DNA of 59,568 nt from an uncultured Bacteroidales bacterium (GCA_949297975.1 CASFUX010000010.1:1-59568), one strand, 5' to 3'. Counted from the stretch's first letter, positions 1 through 10,200 are shown. Numbers and translations: made by a program. The notes: generated by a model from the letters alone, not told the origin.

Positions 1-145
1 AAAAGGAGGTCAACGGAGCAAGAATCATAGCATAAATCAGAGCAAGTCATGCTGGTCGAAGAGAGGTCCGGCATGGGAATAATCAATCTTTAGTAATTCA
101 CAAAAAAAATCTTTTTGTGTATTAACCCTGAAAAAATCCTATAAA
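1..145 (+). other. Leader region upstream of the susC operon
   Basis: No complete gene is visible here. Bases 48-55 and 68-75 can pair as an 8-bp stem with one G-U pair around a 12-base loop, so a leader or upstream-terminator hairpin is possible. No convincing TTTG / TAnnTTTG promoter pair is present; the start of the PUL transcript may lie left of the window. Confidence 0.35.
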
Positions 146-3100
146 ATGAATTTAAAAAAGAACCTAACTCTTTTTTTCCTGTCTTTATTTGCGCTGGGCA
201 TGACAGCGCAGCAGCCGAGGAGTACGGTCACATTGACATTGAATAATGTACCGTTGTCCGAGGCCATTCAAAAAATGGAAGAGGCGAGCAATTACACCTT
301 TTTCTATGATGCGTCTTTAATTGACATGGGGCAGACGGTGAGCTTGCATGCACAAGCACAGTCCGTGCCGGACGCACTTGCCCAAATGTTTCAACATGCG
401 AATGTTCGTTTTGAACTGAAGGGCAACCAGATTATTTTGTATCCGAAGGAGAACCGTACATCTGCAGCAAAGAAACAGATTTCAGGAACTGTGGTGGATG
501 CGGACGGTGAACCTCTTATTGGTGTGACTGTATATGTGAAAGGAAATACATCGGAAGGTACGATCACCGACATTGATGGGAAATTTTCCATGATGGTCAA
601 TCCGGATGATGATGTCATCATCTCTTATGTGGGTTTCAACCCCAAAGAATATGCGGCTTCCCTGTTGGGTACAGGCTCGCAAATTACCATGGATGAGACT
701 TCGCAGCAAATCAAGGAAGTGACGGTTGTTGGTTATGGTACACAGAAAAAGGCTTCTGTTATCGGATCTATTACATCTGTGCAGCCAGCAACTTTGAATG
801 TGTCGACTTCTCGTTCGTTGAGTAATGATTTGGCCGGCAGCGTGGCTGGTATCATTGGGGTGCAGCGAAGCGGTGAACCGGGTTATGATAACTCGGAGTT
901 CTGGATTCGTGGTATCAGTTCGTTCCAAGGAACGCAATCGCCCTTGGTCTTGGTGGATGGAATTGAACGTTCGTTGAACAACATTGATATCGCTGAGATA
1001 GAATCCTTCTCTGTGTTGAAAGATGCCTCAGCCAGTGCTGTGTACGGGGTGCGTGGGGCGAACGGTGTTATTTTGATTACGACTAAAAAAGGGTATGCTG
1101 GGAAAACAAATGTGAACTTTACGGTGGAACATTCTATCACGCAGCCTACTAAATTGCCGAATTTTTTGGGCTCTACCAATTATTTGACGTTGTTGAATAA
1201 TATTGCCATCCAAAATGGGGAGCAACCCTTGTATGCAGAGTCTGTGATTGATGCTCTTCGGAATGGATATGACCATGAATTGTATCCTGATGTAGATTGG
1301 ATTGATGCAATAACAAATGATGTGGCTAACAATACCCGCGTTTCGTTTGATTTGAGTGGTGGTAATGAAAAGTTGCGTTATTCGTTTGTGGGTGCTTATT
1401 ATAATGAGCAAGGCATTACGGTAACCGATCCTTCGAAATCATGGGATTCAGGAATTCACTTGAATCGTTTTAATTTACGCAGTAATGTGGATGTCAATCT
1501 GACGAATACTACTTTGTTAACCATTAATATTGGTGGTTATTTGCAACGTCGTAATGCTCCGACGGCAAGTATTGATAATGTGTTTGCTACGGCGTTCAAG
1601 GCATCGCCTTTCTCCTCTCCAGTTCGTTATGATGATGGGCGTATCCCTCGTCCAGAAGGTGAAGAGAATGCATGGGCTTTGTTGACGCAAACAGGCTTTC
1701 AGCGCAATAATCAGAGCCAGTTGGAAACTTTATTTGCCTTGGAACAAGATTTGAAGTTTCTGTTGCCAGGTTTGAAGTTGAAAGGCATTTTTTCGTTCGA
1801 TTCGTATTCGGCTAATAGCGTAAGTGCTAGTGGTTCACCTACTTATTATCCTGTCGCCTATGGACGTGATCCAGTCACGGGTGAGCTCTTGTTTAATGAA
1901 GCTGCTAGTGATGGAACTGATGCTTTAAGTTATTCTTCAAGCGGTGAATTTGGCAATAATGCTACTTATGTGGAAGTCAATATGTCATATGATCATACTT
2001 TTGGCGACCATTACCTCAACGGTTTGCTACTTTACAATCAGCGTGACTATGATGACGGGGGTGAGGTGCGTTATCGCCATCAAGGTATTGCTGGGCGTGC
2101 TGCCTATACATACAAAGGACGTTATATTGCGGAATTTAACTTTGGTTATAATGGCTCGGAAAATTTTGCACGAGGCATGAGGTTTGGCTTTTTCCCTTCG
2201 GGTGCTTTGGGTTGGATTATGTCGGAAGAGCCTTGGATGGAACCAGTGCGGCATATATTTACCAAAATCAAGTTCCGCGGATCATATGGGTTGGTAGGCA
2301 ACGACCAGCTCTCGGGACGGCGTTTTGCTTACATTACGACGATTGCTGAAACAGGTGGGTATCAATTTGGACCGAGTTCGAATCTTATTAGTTATAATGG
2401 TTTGCAAGAAGGAGATGTGGGGGTTTCAGACTTGACTTGGGAAACGGTAAAGAAGGCAAATATCGGTTTGGAACTTGGGCTGTGGAACATGTTGGAAATT
2501 CAAGCTGATTTTTTCCATGAACGTCGTGAGAATATTTTCTTGCAGCGTAGCAACTTTCCCAACTCGGCTGGGTTTGCTCAGACACCATGGGCCAATTATG
2601 GTATTGTGGCCAATCGTGGCCTTGATTTGCAGTTGACATTAAACAAACAGATTACAAAAGATTGGTTTTTGTCAGTAAGAGGCAGTTTAACTTATGCCAA
2701 GAATAAGATTATAGAGCAAGATGAAGAAATCGGGAAAGTAGGTACCTATCGATCGAGTACCGGTGGCCCAGTAAATCAGATATTTGGTCTGGTAGCAGAA
2801 GGGCTTTATACAGAGGATGATTTTGTAAATGGCGTGCTGGATCCGAACTTGCCACAGCCTTCGTTTAGTGTAGCTAGTTTAGTTATGCCAGGAGATATAA
2901 AGTATAAAGATATGAACGACGATGGGGTTATTAACTCACAAGATGAGACAGGTTTGGGTGTGACGGTCAATCCTGAATTGGTGTATGGTTTCGGTTTGAA
3001 TACAAGCTATAAGCAATTTGATTTCGGCTTTTTCTTCCAAGGTAATGGACGCACTAGCCGCATGATTGGTCGTGATGCTTATTTTTTGCCTGGTTCGACT

Positions 3101-3463
3101 CGTGGGGTAACGGGTAATATCTATGCGAATGCTGTGGATGACGCTTGGACGGAGGAAAATCCGAGGCAGGATGTGTTTTATCCTCGCTTGCACATTGGTA
3201 CGCATGAACACAATGCACAAGCTTCTACATGGTGGCTGAAAGATATGAGCATGCTTCGCTTGAAAAATGTGGAAATAGGTTACTCTGTACCGACAAAGGC
3301 GTTTGAAAAGATTGCTTTGGCAAGCGGACGTGTCTTTATTCGTGGCACGAATTTGTTTCAGTTTTCTAAATTCAAGCTATGGGATCCTGAGTTGGATACA
3401 ACTAATGGATTGAAGTATCCCATTATGCGATCTTACTCAATAGGGTTACAATTAAAATTCTAA
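146..3463 (+). CDS. SusC-family TonB-dependent outer-membrane glycan transporter with STN domain
   Basis: Outer-membrane importer that, with the SusD lipoprotein encoded 18 bp downstream, takes up oligosaccharides using TonB energy. Visible in order: a Sec signal peptide (residues 1-21, ending MTAQQ), an STN domain (about 30-100), a carboxypeptidase-regulatory-like domain (about 112-190, ISGTVVDADGEPLIGVTV), the plug with the SusC hallmarks VDGIE and SVLKDASASAVYGVRGANG (about 195-315), then a long beta-barrel ending in an aromatic residue (LQLKF). The length, 1105 residues, is normal for STN-bearing SusC proteins. In this family an STN domain usually means signalling to an anti-sigma factor; no such partner is inside the window. 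Base composition is more AT-rich than the enzymes downstream. The ATG at 146 is supported by the signal peptide. Glycan specificity is inferred from the neighbours only. Confidence 0.95.
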   Translation: MNLKKNLTLFFLSLFALGMTAQQPRSTVTLTLNNVPLSEAIQKMEEASNYTFFYDASLIDMGQTVSLHAQAQSVPDALAQMFQHANVRFELKGNQIILYPKENRTSAAKKQISGTVVDADGEPLIGVTVYVKGNTSEGTITDIDGKFSMMVNPDDDVIISYVGFNPKEYAASLLGTGSQITMDETSQQIKEVTVVGYGTQKKASVIGSITSVQPATLNVSTSRSLSNDLAGSVAGIIGVQRSGEPGYDNSEFWIRGISSFQGTQSPLVLVDGIERSLNNIDIAEIESFSVLKDASASAVYGVRGANGVILITTKKGYAGKTNVNFTVEHSITQPTKLPNFLGSTNYLTLLNNIAIQNGEQPLYAESVIDALRNGYDHELYPDVDWIDAITNDVANNTRVSFDLSGGNEKLRYSFVGAYYNEQGITVTDPSKSWDSGIHLNRFNLRSNVDVNLTNTTLLTINIGGYLQRRNAPTASIDNVFATAFKASPFSSPVRYDDGRIPRPEGEENAWALLTQTGFQRNNQSQLETLFALEQDLKFLLPGLKLKGIFSFDSYSANSVSASGSPTYYPVAYGRDPVTGELLFNEAASDGTDALSYSSSGEFGNNATYVEVNMSYDHTFGDHYLNGLLLYNQRDYDDGGEVRYRHQGIAGRAAYTYKGRYIAEFNFGYNGSENFARGMRFGFFPSGALGWIMSEEPWMEPVRHIFTKIKFRGSYGLVGNDQLSGRRFAYITTIAETGGYQFGPSSNLISYNGLQEGDVGVSDLTWETVKKANIGLELGLWNMLEIQADFFHERRENIFLQRSNFPNSAGFAQTPWANYGIVANRGLDLQLTLNKQITKDWFLSVRGSLTYAKNKIIEQDEEIGKVGTYRSSTGGPVNQIFGLVAEGLYTEDDFVNGVLDPNLPQPSFSVASLVMPGDIKYKDMNDDGVINSQDETGLGVTVNPELVYGFGLNTSYKQFDFGFFFQGNGRTSRMIGRDAYFLPGSTRGVTGNIYANAVDDAWTEENPRQDVFYPRLHIGTHEHNAQASTWWLKDMSMLRLKNVEIGYSVPTKAFEKIALASGRVFIRGTNLFQFSKFKLWDPELDTTNGLKYPIMRSYSIGLQLKF

Positions 3464-3481
3464 GTGAAAGGATTATCTATC

Positions 3482-5443
3482 ATGAAATTGAAAATGTCAA
3501 GATTCATATTCTGTATTTTGTTAGTGATATTGGCACTACCTGCGTGCAACTTTTTGGACAATGCGCCAGAAGGCGAACTGACTTTAGAAGAAGTTTTTAA
3601 CGATCGAGATCGGACGAGGCAATGGCTTGCTGGTATTTATAATGGTGTGCCAGACCCTTATATGCCGATGTTGCAAAATTATGATGCTTATGCTGATGAC
3701 TTTTCTCCCTCTACGGGATGGGGACAATTTGGCTGGGATTGTATTGACAAAATTCAAGGCAATTGGAACGCAAACTCAAGTTGGGGTGGCAATTTTTGGG
3801 CTAATTTGCCAGTGAAAATACGTCAAGCTTATATTTTCCTTGAAAATGTGAAGCCTATACCAGAGCAATCTGTTTCTCAAGAATTGGTTGATCGGCAAAA
3901 AGGGGAAGCAAGATTTTTGATAGCGTATTACTATTATTTGTTGGTTAATACTTATGGAGCGATACCTTTGCAGATAGGGCTCGCTAATTTTAATGATTCG
4001 TTTGATGAGTTGATGATAGGTCAGACCCCTTATGACGAAGTAATTGATTGGATAGATCAAGAGCTGCTTGCTGTGTCGAAAATTCTTCCACCATCTTATC
4101 CGTTAACAGATTATCAAGACTATGGACGTGCCACCTCCGTTATGGCGTTGGCTGTGCGTGCTCGTATGCTGCTTTTTGCAGCAAGTCCTTTGGTAAACGG
4201 TAATCCTGATTATAAAGGTTATGTGAACAATGAAGGAGAAGAAATCTTCAATTCAGTACCCGATGCAACAAAGTGGGAGCGTGCTGTGAATGCTTGTGAT
4301 ACGTTGATTGAAGTAGCAGAGGCAAATGGGTATGAATTGTACAAAGAGTATAATGCAGACGGGACGCCTGACCCTTTCATGTCTTATATGAACATGAGTT
4401 TTGTGGAATATCATCAAGGTAACCATGAAATTATCTTTCCACGTGCACAATGCGATTATGCGTGGGTAGAAGGAACCGCAGCTCCTGTTGGTTGGTATGG
4501 TCAAGGAGGGATGGGGGTGACTCAAAGCTTAGTGGATGCTTTCTTTATGAATAATGGTCTATCGCCTATTTTGGAACATACGAGGGAGGGAGGGGTGGTT
4601 ACACCTCTGTTTAATGATGACCCTGCGGTGACGAATTTATATTCGGAGAAAGGTTTTTCAACCTCGGATTATCGTTGTAAAACGCAATGGCATTATGGTA
4701 GTCCGAATGGTCCGGATGCTGATGGGTATAGTGTTGTAGCTCCTGCGGGTACATTCAATATGTATGTGAACCGCGAACCGCGTTTTTACGTATCCGTGTT
4801 CTTTGATAATGAGTGGTATCCGGCAGCAGAACGCAACTTGGCTTTCGGGGCTGGTGAAGTAGATGGTCGTAGCGATCGATGGTGGGATTCGCCACAAAAT
4901 GGTTATTTGTTGCGCAAACGCATCCATCCAGACAGTGATATTCGTGACAATATTCGTCCTTATCGTCCCGGTATCCTGTTCCGTATGGGAGAAGCTTACT
5001 TGAATTATGCTGAAGCACTGAATGAATGGGATCCATCGCAGGTAGATGAAATTGTGCGTAACATCAATATAATTCGTGAACGTGCGGGCATTCCACTTTA
5101 TGGAGCAGGACCAGACCAAATTCCAATTCCACAGGGACAAGTTGCTATGCGTGAGGCTATCAAGAGGGAACGCCGGGTGGAATTTAACTGTGAATATGCA
5201 ATTCGTTTCGATGACATTCGTCGTTGGAAAGAGATAGATTTGTTGGCCGGTCCTTTTGATGGGATGAATGCTCAAGGTAGCATTACGGAAGGTGCAGAAG
5301 CCTACAACGAGAATAATGATGACGCTTTTTATATTCGTAAAACCTATATAAACAGGGCTTTTACGGACAAGAATTATTGGATACCCATCCATCAAAACCA
5401 ATTGGATAAGAATCCGAATTTACGTCAGTTGCCTGGTTGGTAG
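3482..5443 (+). CDS. SusD/RagB-family surface glycan-binding lipoprotein
   Basis: Lid and substrate-binding partner of the SusC transporter on the cell surface. The signal peptide ends in a lipobox (LALPAC, Cys at residue 22), followed by the typical SusD N-terminus NFLDNAPEGELT and a helical repeat fold; the C-terminal half holds the RMGEAYLNYAEALNE and RRVEFNCEYAIRFDDIRRW stretches characteristic of SusD/RagB. It is 653 residues, usual to slightly long for the family. A GTG at 3464 is in frame, but the ATG at 3482 is preferred because a GAAAGG-type ribosome site lies just ahead of it and the lipoprotein signal begins there. It sits directly behind susC, as in nearly all PULs. Confidence 0.95.
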   Translation: MKLKMSRFIFCILLVILALPACNFLDNAPEGELTLEEVFNDRDRTRQWLAGIYNGVPDPYMPMLQNYDAYADDFSPSTGWGQFGWDCIDKIQGNWNANSSWGGNFWANLPVKIRQAYIFLENVKPIPEQSVSQELVDRQKGEARFLIAYYYYLLVNTYGAIPLQIGLANFNDSFDELMIGQTPYDEVIDWIDQELLAVSKILPPSYPLTDYQDYGRATSVMALAVRARMLLFAASPLVNGNPDYKGYVNNEGEEIFNSVPDATKWERAVNACDTLIEVAEANGYELYKEYNADGTPDPFMSYMNMSFVEYHQGNHEIIFPRAQCDYAWVEGTAAPVGWYGQGGMGVTQSLVDAFFMNNGLSPILEHTREGGVVTPLFNDDPAVTNLYSEKGFSTSDYRCKTQWHYGSPNGPDADGYSVVAPAGTFNMYVNREPRFYVSVFFDNEWYPAAERNLAFGAGEVDGRSDRWWDSPQNGYLLRKRIHPDSDIRDNIRPYRPGILFRMGEAYLNYAEALNEWDPSQVDEIVRNINIIRERAGIPLYGAGPDQIPIPQGQVAMREAIKRERRVEFNCEYAIRFDDIRRWKEIDLLAGPFDGMNAQGSITEGAEAYNENNDDAFYIRKTYINRAFTDKNYWIPIHQNQLDKNPNLRQLPGW

Positions 5444-5499
5444 GCGGCTTAGCAGTTAAGATGATTTTATATCAATAATGAACTTAAATGAAAGATGAA

Positions 5500-6627
5500 A
5501 TGAAGAAAATAATTTGTAGTTCGTTGCTTGTGTTGCCTTTTTTGTTTGTTGCCTGCGAACAAGCAAGCGAGCAGTACGAACGGGATGGATTGACTTTGTC
5601 TGCCTCTGAAGAGACAGTTGTTTTAAATGCGGACGATGAAAATGCGATAGCTGTTACATTTAAATGGACACCTGCCACCCCAATAGGTCCGGATTATATG
5701 TTTAACTATATGTTCCAGATGGATATAGCGGGGAACAATTTTGCCTCAGCCATCACTCCTGTTGAAATGGGAGATGGGGTTGACTCAATTAGTTTCACCG
5801 CAGGAGATTTGTATGATTGCATAGTGGATGACTGGGGGCAGACGGCAGGGGAGGTATCTATAGTAGATGCTCGTATTGTGGCGCAGGTGGAAGGACCTAA
5901 ATTCATGTATCCGGAAATTGCTACAACCTCCATTTCTGTGCGGACATATGTGCCTGATTCTGTACCACTTTATTTGACAGGGTCTGCAACCCCGGCTGGT
6001 ACTGATTTAACAATAGCTATTCAGATGAATGAAATTTCAAATGGGCGCATCTATACATGGAATGGTCAGTTGAATGCTGGGACATATAAGTTTATCGATA
6101 ATTTAGGTCAGGACTACCCGTCATGGGAACGTGGTTCCAGCGACACACTATTGGTGTATCGTGAGTCTGCGGAGCAACCGGGTGAGTTGTTTACAATTCC
6201 ACAGGGTCGTGAAGGTACGTATTCCATTTGGTTGTCGAAAAAAGAAATGAAAATATTCACCAGCATGATGACTTACCAGGAATTGTATGTTGTAGGTGAT
6301 GGTGCCGGTACGGAATGGTCGGCCGATCAAGGTATAGTTATGACGCCAGATCCGTTACAGCCGACTATTTTCACTGCGCGTGTCACATTGACAGCGGATG
6401 GTGAAGGAGAGGATGCTTTCAAAATTTTGACACAAAAGGATTTTAATGGGCCTACTTTCCGACCGACGGTAGAAAATGGTTCGATTACAAGTACGGACGT
6501 GATGTTGACAGAGAGCCAAACGCCGGACTATAAATGGAAGGTTTCTGAAGACCAAAATGGAATCTATGACATAACATTGGAAACCGATCCGGATAACTTA
6601 AAAATTGAATTTGTAAAGGTGAATTGA
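5500..6627 (+). CDS. SusE-like surface glycan-binding lipoprotein
   Basis: Non-catalytic glycan-binding protein in the usual slot after susD. A lipoprotein signal (LFVACEQ) precedes a SusE-type N-terminal Ig-like domain (about residues 28-145, containing VTFKWTP). Two SusE/F-like beta-sandwich modules follow, one starting VPLYLTGSATPAG and one starting QELYVVGDGAGTEW. An in-frame ATG at 5488 is possible; 5500 fits the signal peptide better. Unlike the SusE/F-like proteins further downstream it is a lipoprotein and has no T9SS sorting domain, so it probably works with SusC/D at the surface. The bound glycan cannot be read from the sequence. Confidence 0.85.
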   Translation: MKKIICSSLLVLPFLFVACEQASEQYERDGLTLSASEETVVLNADDENAIAVTFKWTPATPIGPDYMFNYMFQMDIAGNNFASAITPVEMGDGVDSISFTAGDLYDCIVDDWGQTAGEVSIVDARIVAQVEGPKFMYPEIATTSISVRTYVPDSVPLYLTGSATPAGTDLTIAIQMNEISNGRIYTWNGQLNAGTYKFIDNLGQDYPSWERGSSDTLLVYRESAEQPGELFTIPQGREGTYSIWLSKKEMKIFTSMMTYQELYVVGDGAGTEWSADQGIVMTPDPLQPTIFTARVTLTADGEGEDAFKILTQKDFNGPTFRPTVENGSITSTDVMLTESQTPDYKWKVSEDQNGIYDITLETDPDNLKIEFVKVN

Positions 6628-6707
6628 TAATAGTCGATTGTATTAATTATGAAGCTTATCCTGTCCAATCTCCTTGGAGGTTGGATGGGATATGCTCCCG
6701 TTTATAT

Positions 6708-7925
6708 ATGCGCAATATGAGGGGAAAATTCATGTGTGTGACATTGGGTGCAGTGTTAGTATTTAGTTGCTGTAAACCAGAAGAGCCTAATGTGAAGCCA
6801 ATTCAAAAGCCGCAAAGTGACTCTGTAGATCAGGTGTCTTTGGACAGAGCGGAAGAAATATTTGACAAAATATTTGAGTATTACGCTACGACCGATAAAG
6901 ACGATCACATAGCACCTAGATTATATAACAATTATCTCACAGGATTTTTGGATAAAGATTCTATTTATTCAATGGGCTATTGGGAACTATATGCTGCTGT
7001 ATGGGGGTATGGTTCTGTGTTGTCTGCTTATAATGCTATTTTTCAGCGTTCTAATAATAATGCGTTTCAGCAAAAGAATGAGACTAAAGTGATGGAGTAT
7101 TTGGAAGAATATTGGTGCGATTCAAAGCAACCGCCAGCTTATGCTTCTTATTTTTATAATGATGATCGTTACTACGATGATAATGTGTGGATTGGTATTG
7201 ATATGGTGGAATTGTATGAACGTACTCATAATGCAATATACCTTGACAAGGCTGAGAAGATTTGGAATTTTCTCATGTCTGGTATGGATGAAGTATTGGG
7301 TGGTGGCATATATTGGCAAGAAAACAACCATCAGAGTAAAAACACTTGTTCTAATGCCCCAGTGGTGGTGTTTGGCGTAAAAATGTATGAAGCAACCAAA
7401 GACGCATCTTACCTCAATGAAGCAAAAGATATTTATGCTTGGACTAAGAAAAATTTACAAGATCCGTCCGATTATCTTTATTGGGATAATATGCGAATAG
7501 ATGGTTCCATCGAAACGTCCAAATTTCCATATAATTCAGGGCAGATGATTCAAGGTGGGGTCTTGCTTTATGAAGCAACTGGTGATGAATCATATCTTAA
7601 TGATGCGAAACAGACAGCAGAGGCTGCATTTAATCATTTTACCTATGATTACCAAGGTATCCGTATGTTGACAGGAGATACGAAGTTGTGGTTTCACGCA
7701 ATTATGTTTAGAGGTTTTGCTGAATTATATGAAGTGGATGGTGATGTGACTTACATTGCAGAATTTCGTAAGATGCTGAATCATGCATGGCTGAATGCCC
7801 GTGATGAGGAGACGGGGCTTTTCCGCCGTGATTTGAGTGGCGATACTGAAAGCAGTGAGGATTTTGAAGTATTAACAGAAGGAGCTATTGCTGAGATGTA
7901 TGCTCGTTTATCCACGCTTAATTGA
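6708..7925 (+). CDS. GH76 family endo-alpha-1,6-mannanase, lipoprotein
   Basis: Predicted endo-acting enzyme on alpha-1,6-mannan backbone. The GH76 signature is clear: an (alpha/alpha)6-type protein with paired acidic residues in YYDDNVWIG (Asp157-Asp158 counted from this start), the position of the family catalytic Asp pair, plus GGGIYW and KNTCSNAP motifs. A lipobox (LVFSC) is followed by a charged stretch, CCKPEEP, resembling a Bacteroidetes surface-lipoprotein export signal, so surface location is likely. The reading frame is open back to a TTG at 6624, but the signal peptide starts at 6708 or 6717; no strong ribosome site separates them. A second GH76 lies at 41,587, and the two are clearly related (both DDNVW and NTCSNAP). 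Confidence 0.92.
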   Translation: MRNMRGKFMCVTLGAVLVFSCCKPEEPNVKPIQKPQSDSVDQVSLDRAEEIFDKIFEYYATTDKDDHIAPRLYNNYLTGFLDKDSIYSMGYWELYAAVWGYGSVLSAYNAIFQRSNNNAFQQKNETKVMEYLEEYWCDSKQPPAYASYFYNDDRYYDDNVWIGIDMVELYERTHNAIYLDKAEKIWNFLMSGMDEVLGGGIYWQENNHQSKNTCSNAPVVVFGVKMYEATKDASYLNEAKDIYAWTKKNLQDPSDYLYWDNMRIDGSIETSKFPYNSGQMIQGGVLLYEATGDESYLNDAKQTAEAAFNHFTYDYQGIRMLTGDTKLWFHAIMFRGFAELYEVDGDVTYIAEFRKMLNHAWLNARDEETGLFRRDLSGDTESSEDFEVLTEGAIAEMYARLSTLN

Positions 7926-7942
7926 ATAATAGTGTTATATAA

Positions 7943-10183
7943 ATGTTTAAAGATATGAGTTCTGAAAGAAAAGTACTGTTTATAGTTGTAGTTGTTGCTA
8001 CATGCTTTTTTAAGGCATTGGCCGAAAATGTAGCCATTCAAACGACAACCGTGGTAGGCGATGGTATTGTAGAATATGTGCCTGTAGGATTTGACCAAGA
8101 AAAAACTCCTTCGCTTATCCTGAAAGGAGAACCAGTGGCCACGGGTGATGCCATGCCCGCCGACTGGGAACTGACCCCGGTGTACACGGTGGATAACGGT
8201 AAGGCAAGTGTGTCGTTGAAACTGACCGGCGATATCAGCCTGTATGGCGGTGGAGAAGTGACGGGTCCATTGTTACGTAATGGTCAGTACGTCAAGATGT
8301 GGAATACCGACAACGGGGCTTATGGCACCGATAATGGCAAGCGTTTGTATCAGACGCATCCTTGGGTGTTAGGGGTGCGCCGTGACGGGTCGGCATTCGG
8401 TATCATTTTCGATACGACTTGGAAAGCCGAGCTGTACACCAATTCGGATGAAGTGATTTACAACACGGAAGGGGCATTGTTCCGCACGTACATCATCGAG
8501 CGTGAAACGCCCCAGGACGTGTTGAAAGGTCTGGCCGAGTTGACGGGTACGATACAGATGCCGCCCCGGTGGACGCTGGGCTGGCATCAGTGCCGTTTCT
8601 CTTATGCGCCCGACTCGCGGGTACGCGAGGTGGCCGATACGTTCCGCGAAAAGAACATCCCGTGCGATGTGATTTGGATGGATATCGACTACATGCGCGG
8701 CTACCGGGTGTTTACGTTCGACCCGAACGGTTTCCCCGATCCCCGTGCATTGAATGACGATTTGCATAAGAAAGGCTTCCGGGCCGTGTACATGATCGAC
8801 CCCGGCGTGAAGTACGAACCGAACGCGGGTTACAGCATTTTCGACTCGGGCATGGAAAACGATGTGTGGCTGAAAACGCCTGATGACCCCCAATATGGCA
8901 CATCGGAATACATCATCGGCGATGCATGGCCGGGAGCCGTGCTGTTCCCTGACTTCACCATGCCGCATGTGCAAGAATGGTGGGCAGGCCTGTACAAGGA
9001 CTTCCTGGCCATGGGCATGGACGGTGTGTGGAACGATGTGAACGAACCGCAGGTGAACTGCATCCATACCAATCCGAACAACTTGAATGAAAAATTGGAT
9101 TTGCAAGGCGATGAAAATCGTACGTTACCTTACAGCACGCCGCATCGGGGTGGGGGCGACCTGCCTGCCGGTTCGCACCTGATGTACCACAATGCGTATG
9201 GCCGCCTGATGGTGGAAGCCTCGTTGAAGGGCATCATGGCTGAACGTCCCGACCAGCGTCCTTTCTTGCTCACCCGTTCCAATTTGCTGGGAGGGCAGCG
9301 TTTCGCCGCCACGTGGACGGGCGACAATTATGCTGCGGAAGACCAGATGCGCCTGTCCGTGCCCATGTCCATTACCCTCGGTCTTTCGGGTCAGCCGTTC
9401 AATGGACCGGATATAGGTGGTTTCTTGGGTAATACCAGTGGTGACTTGTTTGCCAATTGGATTGGTTTCGGCGTATTTATGCCGTTTGCTCGTGGTCACG
9501 CATGTGCAGGAACGAATGACAAAGAGCCGTGGGCTTTCGGTGAAGATATTGAAAAGACCGCGCGGATGGCCATTGAACGCCGCTACCGCCTGATACCGTA
9601 TTTATATACGTTGTATTACGAAGCGTCTCAAAGCGGTTTGCCGATTATGCAACCCGTATTTTTTGATGACTTGACTGATTTGCGTCTGCGTGACGAACAG
9701 CAGGCTTTCCTCATGGGGAAGGATTTGCTGGTAGTTCCGGCATTTGCTCAAAACCCGATGTTGCCTACCGGCATTTGGGAAGACTTGAGCCTGATAGAAG
9801 GAGATAAACTCGACAAATATCAAGCCAAGTTGAAAGTGAAAGGCGGCAGCATCATTCCTGCGGGGCGCGTGGTGCAGAATACGAATGAAAATTCGTTCGA
9901 ACCGTTGACGTTGATTGTGTGTCTGGACGAGGAAGGCAAGGCCGAAGGACAGTTGTATATGGATGCCGGTGATGGCTGGGCGTTCAAGTGTGGCGACTAT
10001 GGCATGTTGACTTTTACAGCCGAACGTGACGGCGATACGGTTCGTGTGCGCTTGACCGGCAAGGACGGCGACCGCAAGGTGGAAAAGGAAATCAAGCGGG
10101 TGGAAGCGGAAGTGCTGCTGGATGGCAAGGTGTACAAAGCTCAGGGGTCGTTGAAAGGCGGTGTAAAAGTGTCTTTGAAATAA
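7943..10183 (+). CDS. GH31 family alpha-glycosidase (alpha-glucosidase-like)
   Basis: Retaining alpha-glycosidase of family GH31. The (beta/alpha)8 domain carries the nucleophile motif VWNDVNEP (Asp365) and the acid/base motif TWTGDN (Asp461), with the typical IPCDVIWMDIDYM strand and GGDLPAGSHLMYHNAYG region between. An N-terminal beta-sandwich and two C-terminal beta domains complete the usual architecture at 746 residues. A hydrophobic signal peptide (residues 10-28) predicts export; there is no lipobox and no T9SS sorting domain, so a periplasmic role trimming imported oligosaccharides is likely. The start could also be the ATG at 7955. Codon use becomes visibly GC-richer after the first 60 codons. 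Alpha-glucosidase is the best guess; alpha-galactosidase or alpha-xylosidase cannot be excluded. Confidence 0.9.
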   Translation: MFKDMSSERKVLFIVVVVATCFFKALAENVAIQTTTVVGDGIVEYVPVGFDQEKTPSLILKGEPVATGDAMPADWELTPVYTVDNGKASVSLKLTGDISLYGGGEVTGPLLRNGQYVKMWNTDNGAYGTDNGKRLYQTHPWVLGVRRDGSAFGIIFDTTWKAELYTNSDEVIYNTEGALFRTYIIERETPQDVLKGLAELTGTIQMPPRWTLGWHQCRFSYAPDSRVREVADTFREKNIPCDVIWMDIDYMRGYRVFTFDPNGFPDPRALNDDLHKKGFRAVYMIDPGVKYEPNAGYSIFDSGMENDVWLKTPDDPQYGTSEYIIGDAWPGAVLFPDFTMPHVQEWWAGLYKDFLAMGMDGVWNDVNEPQVNCIHTNPNNLNEKLDLQGDENRTLPYSTPHRGGGDLPAGSHLMYHNAYGRLMVEASLKGIMAERPDQRPFLLTRSNLLGGQRFAATWTGDNYAAEDQMRLSVPMSITLGLSGQPFNGPDIGGFLGNTSGDLFANWIGFGVFMPFARGHACAGTNDKEPWAFGEDIEKTARMAIERRYRLIPYLYTLYYEASQSGLPIMQPVFFDDLTDLRLRDEQQAFLMGKDLLVVPAFAQNPMLPTGIWEDLSLIEGDKLDKYQAKLKVKGGSIIPAGRVVQNTNENSFEPLTLIVCLDEEGKAEGQLYMDAGDGWAFKCGDYGMLTFTAERDGDTVRVRLTGKDGDRKVEKEIKRVEAEVLLDGKVYKAQGSLKGGVKVSLK

Positions 10184-10200
10184 ACCCATGATTGACGGGT

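Noticed and set aside
1..30. C-terminal end of an upstream gene (frame 1 stops at 28-30)
   Set aside because: Only nine codons are visible and nothing in them is recognisable.
89..117. Promoter for the susC operon (TTTA and TCTTTTTG)
   Set aside because: Both boxes are mismatched and the 17-bp spacing is short; too weak to list as a site.
3464..3482. GTG start for SusD directly after the susC stop
   Set aside because: The extra six residues precede the lipoprotein signal and would overlap the ribosome site that serves the ATG at 3482.
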